A DNA stretch of 64,000 nt from Lachnoclostridium sp. (GCA_023665475.1 JAMPEB010000017.1:1-64000), one strand, 5' to 3'; shown: positions 8,330 to 18,904, counted from the stretch's first letter. Numbers and translations: made by a program. The notes: generated by a model from the sequence alone, not told the origin.

Positions 8330-8620
8330 TTATTTTTTGAGAAGATATGTCAAATCTGTCACATTGCTGATGATGCTGATATTCAAATACAATAAATTTC
8401 CTTTTCCTAATGCCAAATTGGCAATTTCCTGTCCCAATTGGGCCATTTCTTCTTCGGATAATTCTCTGTCATTGACAAAGCCCAGGGTGCGGGAATATTG
8501 AAATCCCCATTCTTCTAACTTTTGGGTGATATCTACGACAATATTGTACCATTTGGCGCCTGATTTTTCGATTTTTTTAATATTGGGGGCAAAGGTAATC
8601 TGAGTCTGATTTTTATCCAT
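8330..8620 (-). CDS. Small conserved hypothetical protein
   Basis: A 96-residue acidic protein starting MDKNQTQITF. Residues 10-60 (KIEKSGAKWYNIVVDITQKLEEWGFQ) look like a mixed alpha/beta fold, and the end (KGNLLYLNISIISNVTDLTYLLKK) is hydrophobic but not a membrane helix. AAAGGAG lies 5 bases before the ATG, which decides this start. It lies just upstream of the inositol phosphatase in an apparent two-gene operon. I do not recognise a family. Confidence 0.65.
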   Translation of the reverse strand: MDKNQTQITFAPNIKKIEKSGAKWYNIVVDITQKLEEWGFQYSRTLGFVNDRELSEEEMAQLGQEIANLALGKGNLLYLNISIISNVTDLTYLLKK

Positions 8621-8672
8621 AAATGCTCCTTTCGAGTCTGTTTGCCGCAGCAAAGATATTTATAGCATAAAT

Positions 8673-8805
8673 ATTATACCATGTGCGCAGAAAATCAAGC
8701 GGCTGCGTCAGCAGACATTTGATTTTCAAACCATGGATTGTCGGTATAATGCCTCACAAAGCGTCGCAAGCCGACTTGCATTCTGCGTAGCAGAATCATT
8801 ATACC
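8673..8805. repeat. Alternating GGTATAAT boxes with internal hairpins in the gatC upstream region
   Basis: The octamer GGTATAAT occurs in alternating orientation at 8673-8680 (minus), 8733-8740 (plus), 8798-8805 (minus) and again in the gatC promoter at 8868-8875 (plus), 60-70 bases apart. Between them lie clear stem-loops: GAAAATCAA...TTGATTTTC, GCAAGccgaCTTGC and ATTCTGCgtaGCAGAAT. The minus-strand box at 8673-8680 with its extended TGG could serve as the -10 of the 8330-8620 gene. This fills the 325-base gap between that gene and gatC. Confidence 0.6.
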
Positions 8806-8846
8806 ATAGAAAGAAAAGGTATGTCCACCGGTGCCTATTTTTCTCA

Positions 8847-8875
8847 TTGCGCTGATTGGCGGTGGTTGGTATAAT
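8847..8875 (+). promoter_or_regulatory. Promoter of the gatCAB operon
   Basis: TTGCGC (8847-8852), 17 bases, TATAAT (8870-8875). It precedes gatC by about 70 bases and is the only good plus-strand promoter in the region. Confidence 0.7.
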
Positions 8876-8945
8876 CAATATAACTCGTGGAATATTTTCA
8901 AGATGTCGGCTTTTGCAAGCTGAATGGCAGAAAAAGGAGATGCCG

Positions 8946-9233
8946 GTGGGCAGGATGGATGATGAAACGGTGAAATATATCGAGATGCTGGCAAATCTGG
9001 AGCTTTCCGATGAGGAGCGCAGGCAGGCAAAGCAAGATATGGACCGCATGTTAAATTATATTGATAAATTGAATGAGCTGAATACGGATGGAGTGGAGCC
9101 CATGTCCCATGTGTTTCCCATGCAGAATGTGTTTCGGGAAGATGCGGCTGTCAACGGGGATGACAGCGGGAGCATGTTGAAAAACGCCCCCTGCAGCAGG
9201 GATGATATGTTTGTGGTGCCGGAAACTTTTTAA
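8946..9233 (+). CDS. gatC: Aspartyl/glutamyl-tRNA amidotransferase subunit C
   Basis: A subunit of about 95 residues containing MDDETVKYIEMLANLELSDEE and the conserved GVEPMSHVFPMQNVFRED segment that wraps between GatA and GatB. It stabilises the GatCAB complex, which amidates mischarged Glu-tRNAGln or Asp-tRNAAsn. The start is uncertain: GTG 8946 lies 7 bases after AAGGAG, ATG 8955 begins at the conserved MDDE, and ATG 8940 is too close to the ribosome site. It is the first gene of gatCAB and ends 13 bases before gatA. Confidence 0.9.
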   Translation: MGRMDDETVKYIEMLANLELSDEERRQAKQDMDRMLNYIDKLNELNTDGVEPMSHVFPMQNVFREDAAVNGDDSGSMLKNAPCSRDDMFVVPETF

Positions 9234-9246
9234 AGCGGGGATAAGG

Positions 9247-10722
9247 ATGAATATTTTGGACAACACGGCAGTAGAGCTGTCGCAGAAAATCAAACAGGGC
9301 GAAATTAAGGTTTTGGATGCCGTGGAGGCAGTGTTTGCTGCCATAGAGGAAAAGGAAGGGCAATTACACTGCTATATTACTCTGGAAAAGGAAAAAGCAG
9401 TGGAGAGGGCATGGAAGGTGCAGAAGCAGATTGAGGAAGGCAGCCTGACGGCTCCCCTTGCAGGAGTGCCCTTTGCCATAAAAGATAATCTGTGTACCCG
9501 GGGCATAAAGACTACCTGTGGCTCTAAAATGCTTCAGGATTTTGAGCCGCCTTATAATGCGGAGGCAGTGACCCTATTGGAAAAAGCGGGCGCAGTGATT
9601 ATCGGCAAGACCAATATGGATGAATTTGCCATGGGAAGCACCACGGAAACTTCCTATTATGGGGTGACGAGGAATCCTCACAACACAGAGCATGTTCCCG
9701 GCGGTTCTTCCGGCGGCTCCGCCGCGGCGGTAGCAGCGGGGGAATGTTTTGCGGCGCTGGGTTCCGACACAGGCGGCTCTGTCAGACTGCCCGCATCCTA
9801 TTGCGGTGTTGTGGGTATGAAACCCACTTACGGAACGGTGTCCCGTTACGGATTGGTGGCTTACGCCTCTTCCTTAGATCAGGTTGGCGTTATCACGAAA
9901 GATGTAACGGACTGTGCGGCGGTTTTGGAGACAATTGCCTCGTATGACGCCAAGGATTCCACTTCCGTGAAAAGGCAGGACACGGATTTTGCGTCCGGAC
10001 TGACAGAGGATATAGAGGGTATGCGAATCGGGATTCCGAGAGAATATCTTGGAGAAGGACTGAGGGAAGAAGTAAAAAAGGCTGTTTTGGAAGCGGCGGA
10101 GGTTTTTAGGGGATGCGGTGCCATTGTGGAGGAATTTGATTTGGGATTGGCGGAATATGTGGTTCCTGCCTATTACACCATTGCCGCAGCAGAGGCAAGC
10201 TCTAATCTGGGGCGTTTTGACGGTGTAAAATACGGCTATCGCGCCAAAGAGGCGTCAAATCTTGAGCTGCTGTATCAAAAAAGCCGTTCGGAAGGCTTTG
10301 GCAAAGAAGTAAAAAGGCGCATTATGCTGGGCTCTTTTGTGTTGAGCGCCGGTTACTATGATGCCTATTATCTGAAAGCTCTCCGTGTCAGGACCTTGAT
10401 AAAAAGAGCTTTTGACAAGGCGTTTGCGAAATATGACCTGATTCTGGGACCCACCGCGCCTGCCACAGCGCCCAAACTGGGGGAAAGCCTTGAAAACCCT
10501 ATCAGAATGTATCTGGGAGATATTTATACGGTTCCGGCGAATCTTGCAGGGCTGCCCGCAATCAGTCTGCCAACAGGCACTCTGTCTGGGGGCAGACTGC
10601 CTGAGAAAAGCCATGCCCCGGATGGACATAGCAAATTGCTTCCTATCGGCATCCAACTGATGGGGGATTGTTTTCAGGAAAAGAAACTGCTTGGGGCGGC
10701 ATACGCTTTTTTTCATCATTAG
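9247..10722 (+). CDS. gatA: Aspartyl/glutamyl-tRNA amidotransferase subunit A
   Basis: A 491-residue amidase-signature enzyme. The Ser-cisSer-Lys triad is visible as FAIKDNL (Lys about 79), PGGSSGGSAAAV (about 150-161) and GSDTGGSVRLPAS (about 174-186). It hydrolyses glutamine and channels ammonia to GatB. The start MNILDNTAVELS is preceded by GGGGATAAGG; a longer upstream reading lacks a ribosome site and would overlap gatC. A short insert near residues 445-460 (TLSGGRLPEKSHAPDGHSK) is unlike the usual GatA loop and may be a local repeat-derived extension. Confidence 0.95.
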   Translation: MNILDNTAVELSQKIKQGEIKVLDAVEAVFAAIEEKEGQLHCYITLEKEKAVERAWKVQKQIEEGSLTAPLAGVPFAIKDNLCTRGIKTTCGSKMLQDFEPPYNAEAVTLLEKAGAVIIGKTNMDEFAMGSTTETSYYGVTRNPHNTEHVPGGSSGGSAAAVAAGECFAALGSDTGGSVRLPASYCGVVGMKPTYGTVSRYGLVAYASSLDQVGVITKDVTDCAAVLETIASYDAKDSTSVKRQDTDFASGLTEDIEGMRIGIPREYLGEGLREEVKKAVLEAAEVFRGCGAIVEEFDLGLAEYVVPAYYTIAAAEASSNLGRFDGVKYGYRAKEASNLELLYQKSRSEGFGKEVKRRIMLGSFVLSAGYYDAYYLKALRVRTLIKRAFDKAFAKYDLILGPTAPATAPKLGESLENPIRMYLGDIYTVPANLAGLPAISLPTGTLSGGRLPEKSHAPDGHSKLLPIGIQLMGDCFQEKKLLGAAYAFFHH

Positions 10723-10788
10723 GAAATGCATTCTCTGGAGCGTTGCTGCAGAGCGATGCTTTTTTCCATTCCGTACAAGGAGTTCACT

Positions 10789-12249
10789 ATGAATACGCAG
10801 AATATACAAATACCGGGGGAAAAACAGTATGAAACTGTCATAGGATTGGAAGTTCATGTGGAATTAGCCACTAAAACCAAGATTTTCTGCGGATGTTCCA
10901 CCGCATTCGGCGCTCCTCCGAACACCCATGTCTGCCCGGTGTGCATGGGGATGCCGGGGGCTTTGCCCGTGTTAAACAGACAGGTGGTGGAATATGCCGT
11001 AGCGGTAGGTCTTGCCACAAACTGCAAAATTGACCAAATCAGTCAATTTGATAGGAAGAATTATTTTTATCCGGATAATCCACAGAGTTACCAGATTTCA
11101 CAGCTATACAAACCCCTATGCCGGGACGGTTATGTGGAGACAGAGGCATCGGGAAGAATCCGCATTCACGAGATTCATATGGAGGAGGATGCGGGAAAAC
11201 TGATTCACAAAGAGGAAGAGGGCTGTTCTTTGGTGGACTTTAACCGTGCCGGAGTGCCTCTGATTGAAATTGTGTCCGAACCGGATATGAGAAACGGAGA
11301 GGAAGTCATTGCCTATCTGGAGAAACTTCGCTCTATTATACGCTATCTGGGGGCTTCCGACTGCAAAATGCAGGAGGGCTCCATGAGGGCGGATGTGAAT
11401 TTGTCGGTAAGAAAAATGGGGAGTAAGGAATTGGGTACCCGCACGGAGATGAAAAATCTGAACTCCTTCAGGGCAGTCCGGAGAGCAATTGAATGGGAGA
11501 GCAGGCGGCAGATTGCGTTATTGGAGGCAGGACAGAGCATAGTGCAGGAGACCAGAAGATGGGATGAGGGAGCGGATTGTTCTTATGTGATGCGTTCCAA
11601 GGAGGATGCGCAGGATTATCGTTATTTTCCGGAGCCGGACCTTTGGCCGATACGGATTTCGGCCAAATGGCTTAAGGATATCAGGGCAAGGCAGCCGGAG
11701 CTTCCGGATGAGAAGAGAAAGCGTTACAAGAAAGAATTTGTTCTTTCCGATTATGACATTGCAATGATTACGCAAAGCAGGCATCTGGCGGAAATTTTTG
11801 AAGAGACCGCGGCGCTTTGCGGACAGCCCAAGAAGGCGGCGAATTGGATTATGGGAGAGACCCTGCGTCTGCTAAAAGAAAGGGAAATGGAGCCGGAAGA
11901 GATTCGTTTTACGCCAAAGAATCTGGCGGCGCTGATTGACATGACAGAGAAAAATGTCATTAACTCTACCATTGCCAAGGAAGTCTTTGAGGTCATGTTT
12001 GACCGTGACATGGATCCGGTGCAGTATGTGGAGGATGAGGGACTTGGGACGGTATATGATATGGATGCCCTGCGGAAAGCTGTGACAGAGGTTATCGCAT
12101 CCAATCCGGAATCAGTGGCGGACTATCGGAACGGCAAGGAAAGAGCCATAGGATTTTTGGTGGGGCAGACCATGAAGCTTATGAAAGGAAAAGCGGACCC
12201 CGCAAGCGTAAATCTGCTTTTGAGGGAGTTATTACAGGCTTCCCGATGA
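10789..12249 (+). CDS. gatB: Aspartyl/glutamyl-tRNA amidotransferase subunit B
   Basis: A 486-residue GatB of normal length. Landmarks are ETVIGLEVHVEL, the zinc-cluster cysteines in FCGCS...HVCPVCMGMPG, and the C-terminal YqeY-like tail ending VGQTMKLMKGKADPASVNLLLRELL. It binds the mischarged tRNA and activates the acyl group with ATP. The start is set by AAGGAG upstream of ATG 10789. It follows gatA by 66 bases in the same operon. With glnS present at 18905, the complex here may serve mainly Asn-tRNA formation. Confidence 0.95.
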   Translation: MNTQNIQIPGEKQYETVIGLEVHVELATKTKIFCGCSTAFGAPPNTHVCPVCMGMPGALPVLNRQVVEYAVAVGLATNCKIDQISQFDRKNYFYPDNPQSYQISQLYKPLCRDGYVETEASGRIRIHEIHMEEDAGKLIHKEEEGCSLVDFNRAGVPLIEIVSEPDMRNGEEVIAYLEKLRSIIRYLGASDCKMQEGSMRADVNLSVRKMGSKELGTRTEMKNLNSFRAVRRAIEWESRRQIALLEAGQSIVQETRRWDEGADCSYVMRSKEDAQDYRYFPEPDLWPIRISAKWLKDIRARQPELPDEKRKRYKKEFVLSDYDIAMITQSRHLAEIFEETAALCGQPKKAANWIMGETLRLLKEREMEPEEIRFTPKNLAALIDMTEKNVINSTIAKEVFEVMFDRDMDPVQYVEDEGLGTVYDMDALRKAVTEVIASNPESVADYRNGKERAIGFLVGQTMKLMKGKADPASVNLLLRELLQASR

Positions 12250-12344
12250 CATAAGTTACACACGGAAGATGATTTGTGCCTGCTGAGCGGAATACCGTTT
12301 GTGCGGCGCAATAAGAGGAAAGATGCAGTTACCGGACAGAAAAA

Positions 12345-13124
12345 CTACTCGGATAAAACAGCGCTCATAAGATACTCCGCATATTGCGCAGCCATCTCCG
12401 GATGGGGGGCATTGGAAACCATGCCCATTACCACATGCCCTTCTCCACGGATAAAAAAGCTTTGCGTCAGTTGTTCGTTGTTTTCCACATAAATGCCCAC
12501 GGGAACCGGCTTCTCCATAAGTTCCGGCTTGGTCGGGTCCGGTATTTCGGGGTGAAAGGTATTGTCCATGCGAAGTTCCGCCGCGCTTATCTGCACCACT
12601 AAAGGCTCATCCACATAATAAAAATACGGTTCATAAGCTTCGAGCTGCTCGGGTGAGAAGTAGGGTCTTAAGTCGCAGAAAATGCCGGAGTTGGCAAAGT
12701 GGCTAAATAACTCGTCATTGGAAATGACGGCGTCCAATTCCCCCACTGTTACCATGAGATTGAACTTTTCACGGGAAGTATAGTAAAGGTCTTCACGGGC
12801 TTCCGGGCTGTCCGCGTCAAAAGTAATGGCGAGAGAGGTGTCAAAGCTGATATTTTGTTCGGAAGGATTCAGTCCCGCATATTCCATGAAAGCAGAGGCA
12901 TATTCTTTTGAAGACTGCAGCTCTGTGCTGTTTAAGAGAGCAACGGAAAAAGTCGCTTCTTTATAAGAGACAAAATGATAGATCAGGGAGCCTGCGCAGA
13001 ATGCGGCCGCAATGCCTCCGATGACATACCATTTGTAATAATCCATGAAATACTGCAATTTTTGTTTGAAAGTCCCCTGCTTCAAGGATTCTCTCTCTTC
13101 CTTAAATTCATCCATTACCGGCAT
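12345..13124 (-). CDS. Membrane-anchored conserved hypothetical protein
   Basis: A 259-residue protein with a short charged cytoplasmic start, one membrane helix (about residues 33-53, WYVIGGIAAAFCAGSLIYHFV) and a large outer domain. The outer part (FSVALLNSTELQSSKEY...; VTVGELDAVISNDELF) resembles the alpha/beta lobes of solute-binding proteins, but that is only an impression. AGGAGG lies 8 bases before the ATG and a TTGACA/TATGAT promoter lies upstream. It is convergent with gatB, with about 95 bases and no obvious terminator between. No function is assigned. Confidence 0.65.
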   Translation of the reverse strand: MPVMDEFKEERESLKQGTFKQKLQYFMDYYKWYVIGGIAAAFCAGSLIYHFVSYKEATFSVALLNSTELQSSKEYASAFMEYAGLNPSEQNISFDTSLAITFDADSPEAREDLYYTSREKFNLMVTVGELDAVISNDELFSHFANSGIFCDLRPYFSPEQLEAYEPYFYYVDEPLVVQISAAELRMDNTFHPEIPDPTKPELMEKPVPVGIYVENNEQLTQSFFIRGEGHVVMGMVSNAPHPEMAAQYAEYLMSAVLSE

Positions 13125-13149
13125 ATATGAAACCTCCTGCTTTTTCTAT

Positions 13150-13178
13150 ATCATAAAAGTTTCCGGTGACAATGTCAA
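13150..13178 (-). promoter_or_regulatory. Promoter of the membrane-anchored protein gene
   Basis: On the minus strand TTGACA (13173-13178) and TATGAT (13150-13155) are 17 bases apart, giving a short leader before the ATG at 13124. Confidence 0.7.
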
Positions 13179-13329
13179 TGAAAGCATTCTAAAAGTATTC
13201 TAAATTCATAATGAACATAGAAACCGCATCTTATTCTTGCAACTTTACAAAAGTTGGTATATCATAAAATGAAGCAAGGGAAGTTCCCGCTAATCAAAAT
13301 GCCGCCTGTGCGGCGGAATGAGAGGAAAT

Positions 13330-13824
13330 ATGAGCGAGGTTTATGTGGAGTGTCTGGTGAAGGCGAAGCCTTCGGCAGCAGGCAGATTTTTAAAAATATT
13401 TTTGACAGCCCTCACGGTATTGTGTGTCGCGGCGTTCCCCTTTTTGGGACCGGCAGCCCTGCTGCTTGCCGTTGTGACCGGCATGGGTGTTTATTTTGTG
13501 GGTGTCAATACGGATTTGGAATATGAGTATTTATATCTGGATAAAGAGCTTTCCGTGGATAAGGTGATGGGAAAGTCCAGACGCAAAAAGGTGGCGGTTT
13601 ATTCCATAGAAAGCATGGAGATATTAGCGCCGGTGAATTCTTATCACTTGGATGCCTACAAGAACCGCAGCGTACCCGTAAAGGATTATAGCATCGGGGA
13701 AGAATTAAAGCCCGATAAGCGTTATGCCATGTATTGCGGCGGGCAGAGGATTCTTCTAAGTCCTTCCGAGGAACTGGTAAAAGCAATCAAAAATGCCGCC
13801 CCCGGAAAGGTATTTTCGGAATAA
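13330..13824 (+). CDS. DUF6106-like membrane protein
   Basis: A 164-residue protein, MSEVYVECLVKAK..., with two adjacent membrane helices (about residues 22-58), then YFVGVNTDLEYEYLYLDKELSVDKVMGKSRRK and IESMEILAPVNSYHLD. This pattern matches the DUF6106 family I recall from Lachnospiraceae; function unknown. The C-terminal cytoplasmic part has a PH-like feel. The start at 13330 follows GAGAGG; an upstream in-frame ATG at 13318 overlaps that site. A GCCGCC/GGCGG hairpin stands immediately before the ribosome site. Confidence 0.7.
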   Translation: MSEVYVECLVKAKPSAAGRFLKIFLTALTVLCVAAFPFLGPAALLLAVVTGMGVYFVGVNTDLEYEYLYLDKELSVDKVMGKSRRKKVAVYSIESMEILAPVNSYHLDAYKNRSVPVKDYSIGEELKPDKRYAMYCGGQRILLSPSEELVKAIKNAAPGKVFSE

Positions 13825-13827
13825 TGA

Positions 13828-15384
<1,557 letters not shown>

Positions 15385-15393
15385 TAAAAAGTC

Positions 15394-16722
15394 ATGAAAA
15401 GTCTGACATCGGGAAAACCCTTAAAAATCATACTTGCATTTGCCCTTCCCCTGTTTATAGGGCAACTGTTTCAACTGTTTTACAGTCTGGTGGATACGCG
15501 TATTGTGGGGGAGACATTGGGGGAGACCTCTCTTGCGGCGGTTGGCGCCACCACCACCTTAAGCGATATGCTTATCGGGCTTTTAAACGGATTTACCAAT
15601 GGGGCGGCGATTATTATCGCCACCTATTTTGGTGCAAAAAATGAAGGAAATTTGAAAAAGGCGGTAGGCGGCACTGTTTTGCTGGGAGCGGGTTTTGCGA
15701 TTCTGGTCAGTGCCGTCTGCCTTTTGTTCCTGAATCAGATTCTGCGTTTTTTAAACATAGAAGATACGCTGCTGCCGGAGGCGAAAAGTTATATCGGTGT
15801 GGTGCTGGCAGGCCTTCTTTCGTCCGCTCTTTACAATATATGCGCGGCGGTTCTGCGCGCCATGGGGGACTCTGTGACCCCGCTTATCTTTTTGATTGTG
15901 GCGTCCTTTTTAAATATCGGGCTGGACTATGCCTTTATTTTGCATTTTCATATGGGAGTGGCAGGAGCGGCATATGCCACGGTGCTTGCCCAGACGCTGT
16001 CGGCATTTTTCTGCTTCATCTATATGAGACGGAAATATCCTTTGCTGGCGCTTTCCAAGGAGGATATGCGGTTTTCCCGCGAGTTGTACGGGAGGCTTTT
16101 TGTTACGGGAATCTCCATGGGATTTATGGTATCTTTTGTGAATCTGGGAACTTTGGCGTTGCAGACCAGCATCAATACTTTTGGGGAAAATATCATTGTG
16201 GCTCATACGGCGGCAAGAAAGGCAACCTCTATCTTTATGCTGCCCTTCGGCGTATTGGGCACAACCCTTGCCACTTACTGCGGACAGAATCTGGGCGCCG
16301 GGAAGTATGACAGAATCAGGAAGGGCATCCGGGATACGGTGCTTTTTACCTTTTTATGGTGCGTGGGTGTGATTTTGGTGGCCTATACCCTGTCGCCTAT
16401 GCTGATTCGTATGATTACCGCTTCTTCCCAGCAGGAGATTGTGGATACGGCGTCCCTTTACCTTAAGGTTAACACTGCTTTTTACTTTGTGCCGGCTGTC
16501 ATCTGTCTGTTCCGCAACAGCATGCAGGGCTTCGGGGATACAAAAACCCCCATATTTTCAAGCTCTCTGGAATTAATCGGAAAAGTGGTAATCGCTTATT
16601 TTCTGGCTCCCCGGATAGGGTATGGGGGAATTATTGTGGCGGAGCCTATTGTATGGATGATTATGGTAATTCCGCTGATTGTGAATATGGCGAGGAACCC
16701 TCTTTTTCGGAAAAGGTCTTGA
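15394..16722 (+). CDS. MATE-family efflux transporter (second copy)
   Basis: A 442-residue polytopic protein with about twelve membrane helices, MKSLTSGKPLKIILAFALPLFIGQLFQLFYSLVDTRIVG and an internal repeat of the half-transporter. It belongs to a different MATE subgroup from the gene at 606 (LGETSLAAVGATTTLSDMLIG is typical of clostridial multidrug MATE proteins). It starts 9 bases after guaB with no clear ribosome site, suggesting translational coupling to guaB. Possible substrates near a purine block include purine analogues, but nothing in the sequence proves this. Confidence 0.88.
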   Translation: MKSLTSGKPLKIILAFALPLFIGQLFQLFYSLVDTRIVGETLGETSLAAVGATTTLSDMLIGLLNGFTNGAAIIIATYFGAKNEGNLKKAVGGTVLLGAGFAILVSAVCLLFLNQILRFLNIEDTLLPEAKSYIGVVLAGLLSSALYNICAAVLRAMGDSVTPLIFLIVASFLNIGLDYAFILHFHMGVAGAAYATVLAQTLSAFFCFIYMRRKYPLLALSKEDMRFSRELYGRLFVTGISMGFMVSFVNLGTLALQTSINTFGENIIVAHTAARKATSIFMLPFGVLGTTLATYCGQNLGAGKYDRIRKGIRDTVLFTFLWCVGVILVAYTLSPMLIRMITASSQQEIVDTASLYLKVNTAFYFVPAVICLFRNSMQGFGDTKTPIFSSSLELIGKVVIAYFLAPRIGYGGIIVAEPIVWMIMVIPLIVNMARNPLFRKRS

Positions 16723-16775
16723 AAAAAAGCATGGAAGCGTGTAAGATGAATACAGTCAAACAAAGGAGGAAAACC

Positions 16776-17486
16776 ATGTTATCATTGGAACAGGAACTGA
16801 AAAGCAACGCCTATCCCGGCAGGGGTATTGTTATCGGAGAATCCCCCAACGGAAAGTATGCGGTAACGGCATATTTTATTATGGGACGCAGCGCAAACAG
16901 CAGAAACCGTATTTTTGTGGAAGAAGGACAGGGTATCCGGACGGAAGCTTTCGACCCTTCCAAGCTGGAGGACCCCAGCCTGATTATCTACGCGCCGGTG
17001 CGGGTGCTCGGAAATAAAACCATAGTGACCAACGGAGATCAGACGGATACGATTTACGAGGGGATGGATAAGCAGCTTACCTTTGAACAGTCTCTGAGAA
17101 GCCGGGAGTTTGAGCCTGATGCGCCCAATTATACTCCCAGGATTTCCGGAATTCTGCATGTGGAGGCGGGTAGATACAGTTATGCCATGTCCATTTTGAA
17201 GAGCAATCATGGCGACGCCTCTTCCTGTCTGCGTTTTACTTATGCTTATGAGAATCCCGTTCACGGGGAAGGGCATTTTATCCATACTTATATGCATGAT
17301 GGCAATCCCCTGCCAAGCTTTGAGGGGGAGCCTAAAAATGTGGCGATTCCCGATATGGACATTGACGGATTTACGGATTTGCTCTGGGGAAGCTTAAATG
17401 AGGATAACAAGATTTCCCTTTTTGTCAGATATATCGATATTGCCACGGGCAAAGCGGAAAGCCGCATCGTCAACAAAAACAAATAG
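16776..17486 (+). CDS. purO: IMP cyclohydrolase, PurO-like
   Basis: About 236 residues beginning MLSLEQELKSNAYPGRGIVIGESPNGKYAVTAYFIMGRS. The GRGIVIG and AVTAYFIMGRSANSRNR segments match the PurO-type (archaeal) IMP cyclohydrolase, which closes FAICAR to IMP and is unrelated to the N-terminal half of PurH. AAAGGAGG precedes the ATG. The next gene is the partner AICAR transformylase, 26 bases downstream, so the pair replaces bifunctional PurH. The family assignment is from recognition of the N-terminal motif and the context. Confidence 0.82.
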   Translation: MLSLEQELKSNAYPGRGIVIGESPNGKYAVTAYFIMGRSANSRNRIFVEEGQGIRTEAFDPSKLEDPSLIIYAPVRVLGNKTIVTNGDQTDTIYEGMDKQLTFEQSLRSREFEPDAPNYTPRISGILHVEAGRYSYAMSILKSNHGDASSCLRFTYAYENPVHGEGHFIHTYMHDGNPLPSFEGEPKNVAIPDMDIDGFTDLLWGSLNEDNKISLFVRYIDIATGKAESRIVNKNK

Positions 17487-17512
17487 GGGAGTGCCCACAA
17501 GGAGGAAACGGT

Positions 17513-18691
17513 ATGAAGGAATTGGAACTGAAATACGGCTGTAACCCCAATCAGAAGCCGTCAAGAATTTTTATGGAGAACGGAGAGGAGCTGCCCATCG
17601 AGGTATTAAACGGCAGACCCGGCTATATCAACTTTCTGGATGCTTTCAACGGCTGGCAGTTAGTCAGGGAATTAAAGCAGGCAACAGGGCTTCCTGCAGC
17701 CACATCCTTTAAGCATGTATCTCCCGCGGGGGCGGCGGTAGGTCTTCCTCTTTCGGAGACTCTGGCTAAGATTTACTGGGTGGACGATTTGGGAGAATTA
17801 TCCCCTCTTGCCTGTGCTTACGCGAGAGCCAGAGGCGCGGACAGAATGTCTTCTTTCGGAGATTTTATCGCTTTGTCCGATGTGTGCGACGCAGATACGG
17901 CAAGGCTTATCAAGAGAGAGGTGTCGGATGGCGTTATCGCTCCGGGTTATGCGCCGGAAGCGCTGGAATTGTTAAAGGCAAAGAAGAAGGGCGCTTATAA
18001 TATTATCCGGATAGATGAGTCCTATGTGCCGGACGCCGTGGAAAAGAAACAGGTTTACGGCATCACCTTTGAACAGGGCAGGAATGAGCTTGATGTAAAC
18101 GGGGATTTGCTGTCCGATATCGTTACCGTAAATAAGGAGATACCCGAGAAGGCATTGATTGACATGAAAATTGCCCTGATTACCTTAAAGTATACCCAGT
18201 CCAATTCCGTGTGCTATGTAAAGGACGGGCAGGCAATCGGCATCGGTGCGGGGCAGCAGTCCAGAATCCACTGTACCAGACTTGCGGGGAGCAAGGCGGA
18301 CAATTGGTTCCTGCGCCAGTCTCCTCAGGTGATGGGGCTTGCATTTGTGGACTCTTTAGGCAGGGCGGACAGGGACAATGCCATTGATGTATACATGGGC
18401 GAAGAATATATGGATATTCTGGCTGACGGCAAGTGGGAGAATATCTTTAAGGTAAAGCCCCCGGTATTTACGCAGGAGCAGAAGCGGGAGTGGCTTGACA
18501 AAATGCAGGATGTGACTCTGGGCTCCGATGCGTTTTTCCCTTTTTCCGATAATATCGAGAGAGCGCACAAAAGCGGCGTAAAATATATTGCGCAGCCCGG
18601 CGGTTCCGTGAGGGATGACGCGGTAATCGAATGTTGTGACAAATATGGTATGGTAATGGCATTTACGGGTATCCGCCTGTTCCATCACTGA
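17513..18691 (+). CDS. AICAR transformylase, stand-alone (PurH C-terminal domain)
   Basis: A 392-residue enzyme corresponding only to the AICAR formyltransferase half of PurH. Conserved parts are KYGCNPNQKPSR at the start, TSFKHVSPAGAAVG (the catalytic Lys-His segment), LKYTQSNSVCYVKDGQAIGIGAGQQSRIHCTRLAG, and near the end FPFSDNIERAHKSGVKYIAQPGGSVRDDAVI. It formylates AICAR with 10-formyl-tetrahydrofolate to FAICAR. The cyclohydrolase half is supplied by the preceding gene. AGGAGG precedes the ATG. A dispersed palindromic element follows the stop. Confidence 0.92.
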   Translation: MKELELKYGCNPNQKPSRIFMENGEELPIEVLNGRPGYINFLDAFNGWQLVRELKQATGLPAATSFKHVSPAGAAVGLPLSETLAKIYWVDDLGELSPLACAYARARGADRMSSFGDFIALSDVCDADTARLIKREVSDGVIAPGYAPEALELLKAKKKGAYNIIRIDESYVPDAVEKKQVYGITFEQGRNELDVNGDLLSDIVTVNKEIPEKALIDMKIALITLKYTQSNSVCYVKDGQAIGIGAGQQSRIHCTRLAGSKADNWFLRQSPQVMGLAFVDSLGRADRDNAIDVYMGEEYMDILADGKWENIFKVKPPVFTQEQKREWLDKMQDVTLGSDAFFPFSDNIERAHKSGVKYIAQPGGSVRDDAVIECCDKYGMVMAFTGIRLFHH

Positions 18692-18762
18692 GATGAGATG
18701 AAAACTGTAAAAAACTATTTATAAAAATGTTTTTGTGTGATACACTTATGAGTAAGGGTAAA

Positions 18763-18848
18763 CGGAATGAAGATTTTCTAAGGTTAGAAAGTACCCAACC
18801 TAAGAAAATCTAAGTCATTCCGAGAAGAATCCGCAAGCGGATTCTTCT
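18763..18848 (+). repeat. Two-hairpin intergenic palindromic element, copy 2
   Basis: Outer arms CGGAATGA (18763-18770) and TCATTCCG (18815-18822) surround core arms AGATTTTCTAAGGTT (18771-18785) and AACCTAAGAAAATCT (18797-18811). Hairpin II is perfect: AGAAGAATCCGC (18823-18834) with GCGGATTCTTCT (18837-18848). The core matches copy 1 at 7311; outer arms and hairpin II differ in sequence yet keep pairing. Confidence 0.8.
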
Positions 18849-18904
18849 AAATCTGTATGGATTCACTAATTGTTGGAGCCGCCGGAGGCGGAATGGAGGA
18901 TTCT

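Noticed and set aside
12250-12344. Terminator between gatB and the convergent gene
   Set aside because: No convincing stem with a T-run was found in this interval on either strand.
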